Assembly (NCBI RefSeq): GCF_902498745.1
Contig: NZ_LR701479.1
Location: forward strand, 1,695,663 to 1,759,662
DNA: 64,000 nt
DNA from: Erythrobacter sp. EC-HK427
GTDB lineage: Bacteria > Pseudomonadota > Alphaproteobacteria > Sphingomonadales > Sphingomonadaceae
Reading direction: 5' to 3'
Shown here: piece after piece, positions 63,256-64,000 of the stretch
Layout of the letters: each line of letters opens with the position of its first letter
How positions within the stretch are numbered: the first letter of the stretch is position 1
Notes under the pieces: model-generated
What the model was told of the DNA's origin: nothing
The model's database searches: none
Seen by the model: the letters and a program-made list of their open reading frames with translations, nothing else
Program-made: the position numbers and the translations under genes

Positions 63256-64000
63256 TTGGGCGCACCGCCTACCACTCATGTGGCCATTATCGGCGCCGGG
63301 ATTGGCGGACTTTCTGCCGCCGCGCTGCTGGCGGCGAAGGGGCTGCGAGTGACGGTGATCGAAAAGGAACCGGTGCCCGGCGGCAAGGCTCGAACCCTGC
63401 CTGTGGGCGATACGCAGGTTGCTGCAGGGCCGACGGTTTTTACCTTGCGCGATGTGTTCGACACGATTTTCGATGCCTGTGGAGAGCGGCTGGACGATCA
63501 TGTCACGACGCGCCCTGCCGAAACGCTGGCCCGCCATGCATGGAGCGAGACCGAGCGGCTCGACCTGTTCGCCGATCCGCAGCGCAGCGAGGCAGCGATT
63601 GGTGACCTTGCCGGAGCCGACGCCGCGCGCGGATACCGCGCCATGCGGGCCGAGGCGGCGCGGATTTACAACCTGCTCGATCACAGCTTCATCCGCGCAG
63701 GCAAAATCCACCTGCCGCCGCAATTCCTCTTCCGCATCGGCCTCTCGCGCTTTTTCGAACTCAGCGCGGCGCGGCCTTACGAGACCATGTGGAAGGTGCT
63801 GGGCGAGCATTTTGCCGATCCGCGCCTGCGCCAGTTGTACGCCCGCTACGCCACCTATTGCGGCTCCTCGCCCTTCGATTGCCCTGCCACGCTGATGCTG
63901 ATCGCCCATGTCGAGGCGCAAGGCGTGTGGCTGATCGACGGCGGGATCGCGGCCTTGGCGAAGGCGCTGCGCACTATCGGAGAGCGGCAGGGGGCAAGTT
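63256..64000 (+). CDS. crtD: Hydroxycarotenoid 3,4-desaturase CrtD, 3' end outside the window
   Basis: 248 residues to the right edge with no stop. TTG start at 63256 is favoured by AGGGAG at 63243-63248. The FAD motif VAIIGAGIGGLSAAALLAAKG and VPGGKARTL, then AAGPTVFTLRDVFDTIF, match the CrtD branch better than phytoene desaturase CrtI. It desaturates the 3,4 bond of hydroxylated carotenoids before or after CrtF methylation. crtC would be expected next, outside the window. Confidence 0.88.
   Translation, partial: MGAPPTTHVAIIGAGIGGLSAAALLAAKGLRVTVIEKEPVPGGKARTLPVGDTQVAAGPTVFTLRDVFDTIFDACGERLDDHVTTRPAETLARHAWSETERLDLFADPQRSEAAIGDLAGADAARGYRAMRAEAARIYNLLDHSFIRAGKIHLPPQFLFRIGLSRFFELSAARPYETMWKVLGEHFADPRLRQLYARYATYCGSSPFDCPATLMLIAHVEAQGVWLIDGGIAALAKALRTIGERQGAS

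Noticed and set aside
63256-64000. Phytoene desaturase crtI for the right-edge gene
   Set aside because: The AGPTVFTLRDVFD segment, the sequence after it and the position next to crtF fit CrtD better; complete sequence would settle it.

Overview
The window is a 64 kb piece of a high-GC alphaproteobacterial chromosome. It carries most of a photosynthesis gene cluster (PGC) of the aerobic anoxygenic phototroph kind. The aerobic cyclase acsF, ALA synthase hemA (C4 pathway), pufBALMC with a tetraheme PufC, LH1 but no LH2 genes, and the spheroidene-type carotenoid genes crtD and crtF all fit this. Gene order and flanking gene types (Oar-like TonB receptor, lipoprotein 5'-nucleotidase) suggest Sphingomonadales, perhaps an Erythrobacter/Porphyrobacter/Citromicrobium relative; that placement is inference.

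Layout. (1) 1-958: the N-terminal part of a ParB/DNA-methyltransferase fusion of prophage or island type runs off the left edge, followed by a gene-free stretch rich in TTCCC/GGGAA. (2) 1.3-14.2 kb: a complete glycogen block, with malQ divergent from a tight glgP-glgB-glgC-glgA-pgm-glgX operon. (3) 14.3-30.6 kb: a sodium:solute symporter, an unrecognised Tat lipoprotein, and genes that suggest nucleic acid and nucleotide scavenging (S1/P1 nuclease, AMP nucleosidase, 5'-nucleotidase, CNT nucleoside transporter, queuosine-precursor-type transporter, cytidine deaminase), plus a TonB receptor, a 2OG-Fe(II) oxygenase and an enoyl-CoA hydratase. (4) 30.7-31.3 kb: a lipid-anchored cytochrome c. (5) 31.3-46.6 kb: on the minus strand, bchFNBHLM-lhaA-puhABC-orf95-acsF-puhE-hemA with almost no gaps. 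(6) 46.8-53.5 kb: on the plus strand, a B12-binding AerR/PpaA antirepressor, ppsR, bchG, a bchP2/PucC-type transporter, bchP, tspO and a small membrane protein. (7) 53.5-62.0 kb: on the minus strand, bchCXYZ-(48-codon frame)-pufBALMC. (8) 62.1-64.0 kb: crtF and, divergently, crtD, cut by the right edge.

Together the PGC genes make bacteriochlorophyll a from ALA through Mg chelation (BchH), methylation (BchM), aerobic ring closure (AcsF), the two nitrogenase-like reductases (BchLNB, BchXYZ), BchF/BchC side-chain chemistry and BchG/BchP esterification and reduction. They also encode the RC-LH1 core and its assembly factors. Five perfect and one near-perfect TGT-N12-ACA palindromes (PpsR/CrtJ type) sit at the bchF/aerR, bchG, bchC and crtF/crtD promoters, so the local repressor probably controls every main transcript start. 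The cluster itself is a known system. The parts that look least explained are the 95-aa puh-acsF protein, the 48-codon bchZ-pufB frame, the 84-aa protein after tspO, the PpsR lacking the mid-protein cysteine, the apparently leaderless bchG promoter and the orphan Tat lipoprotein.
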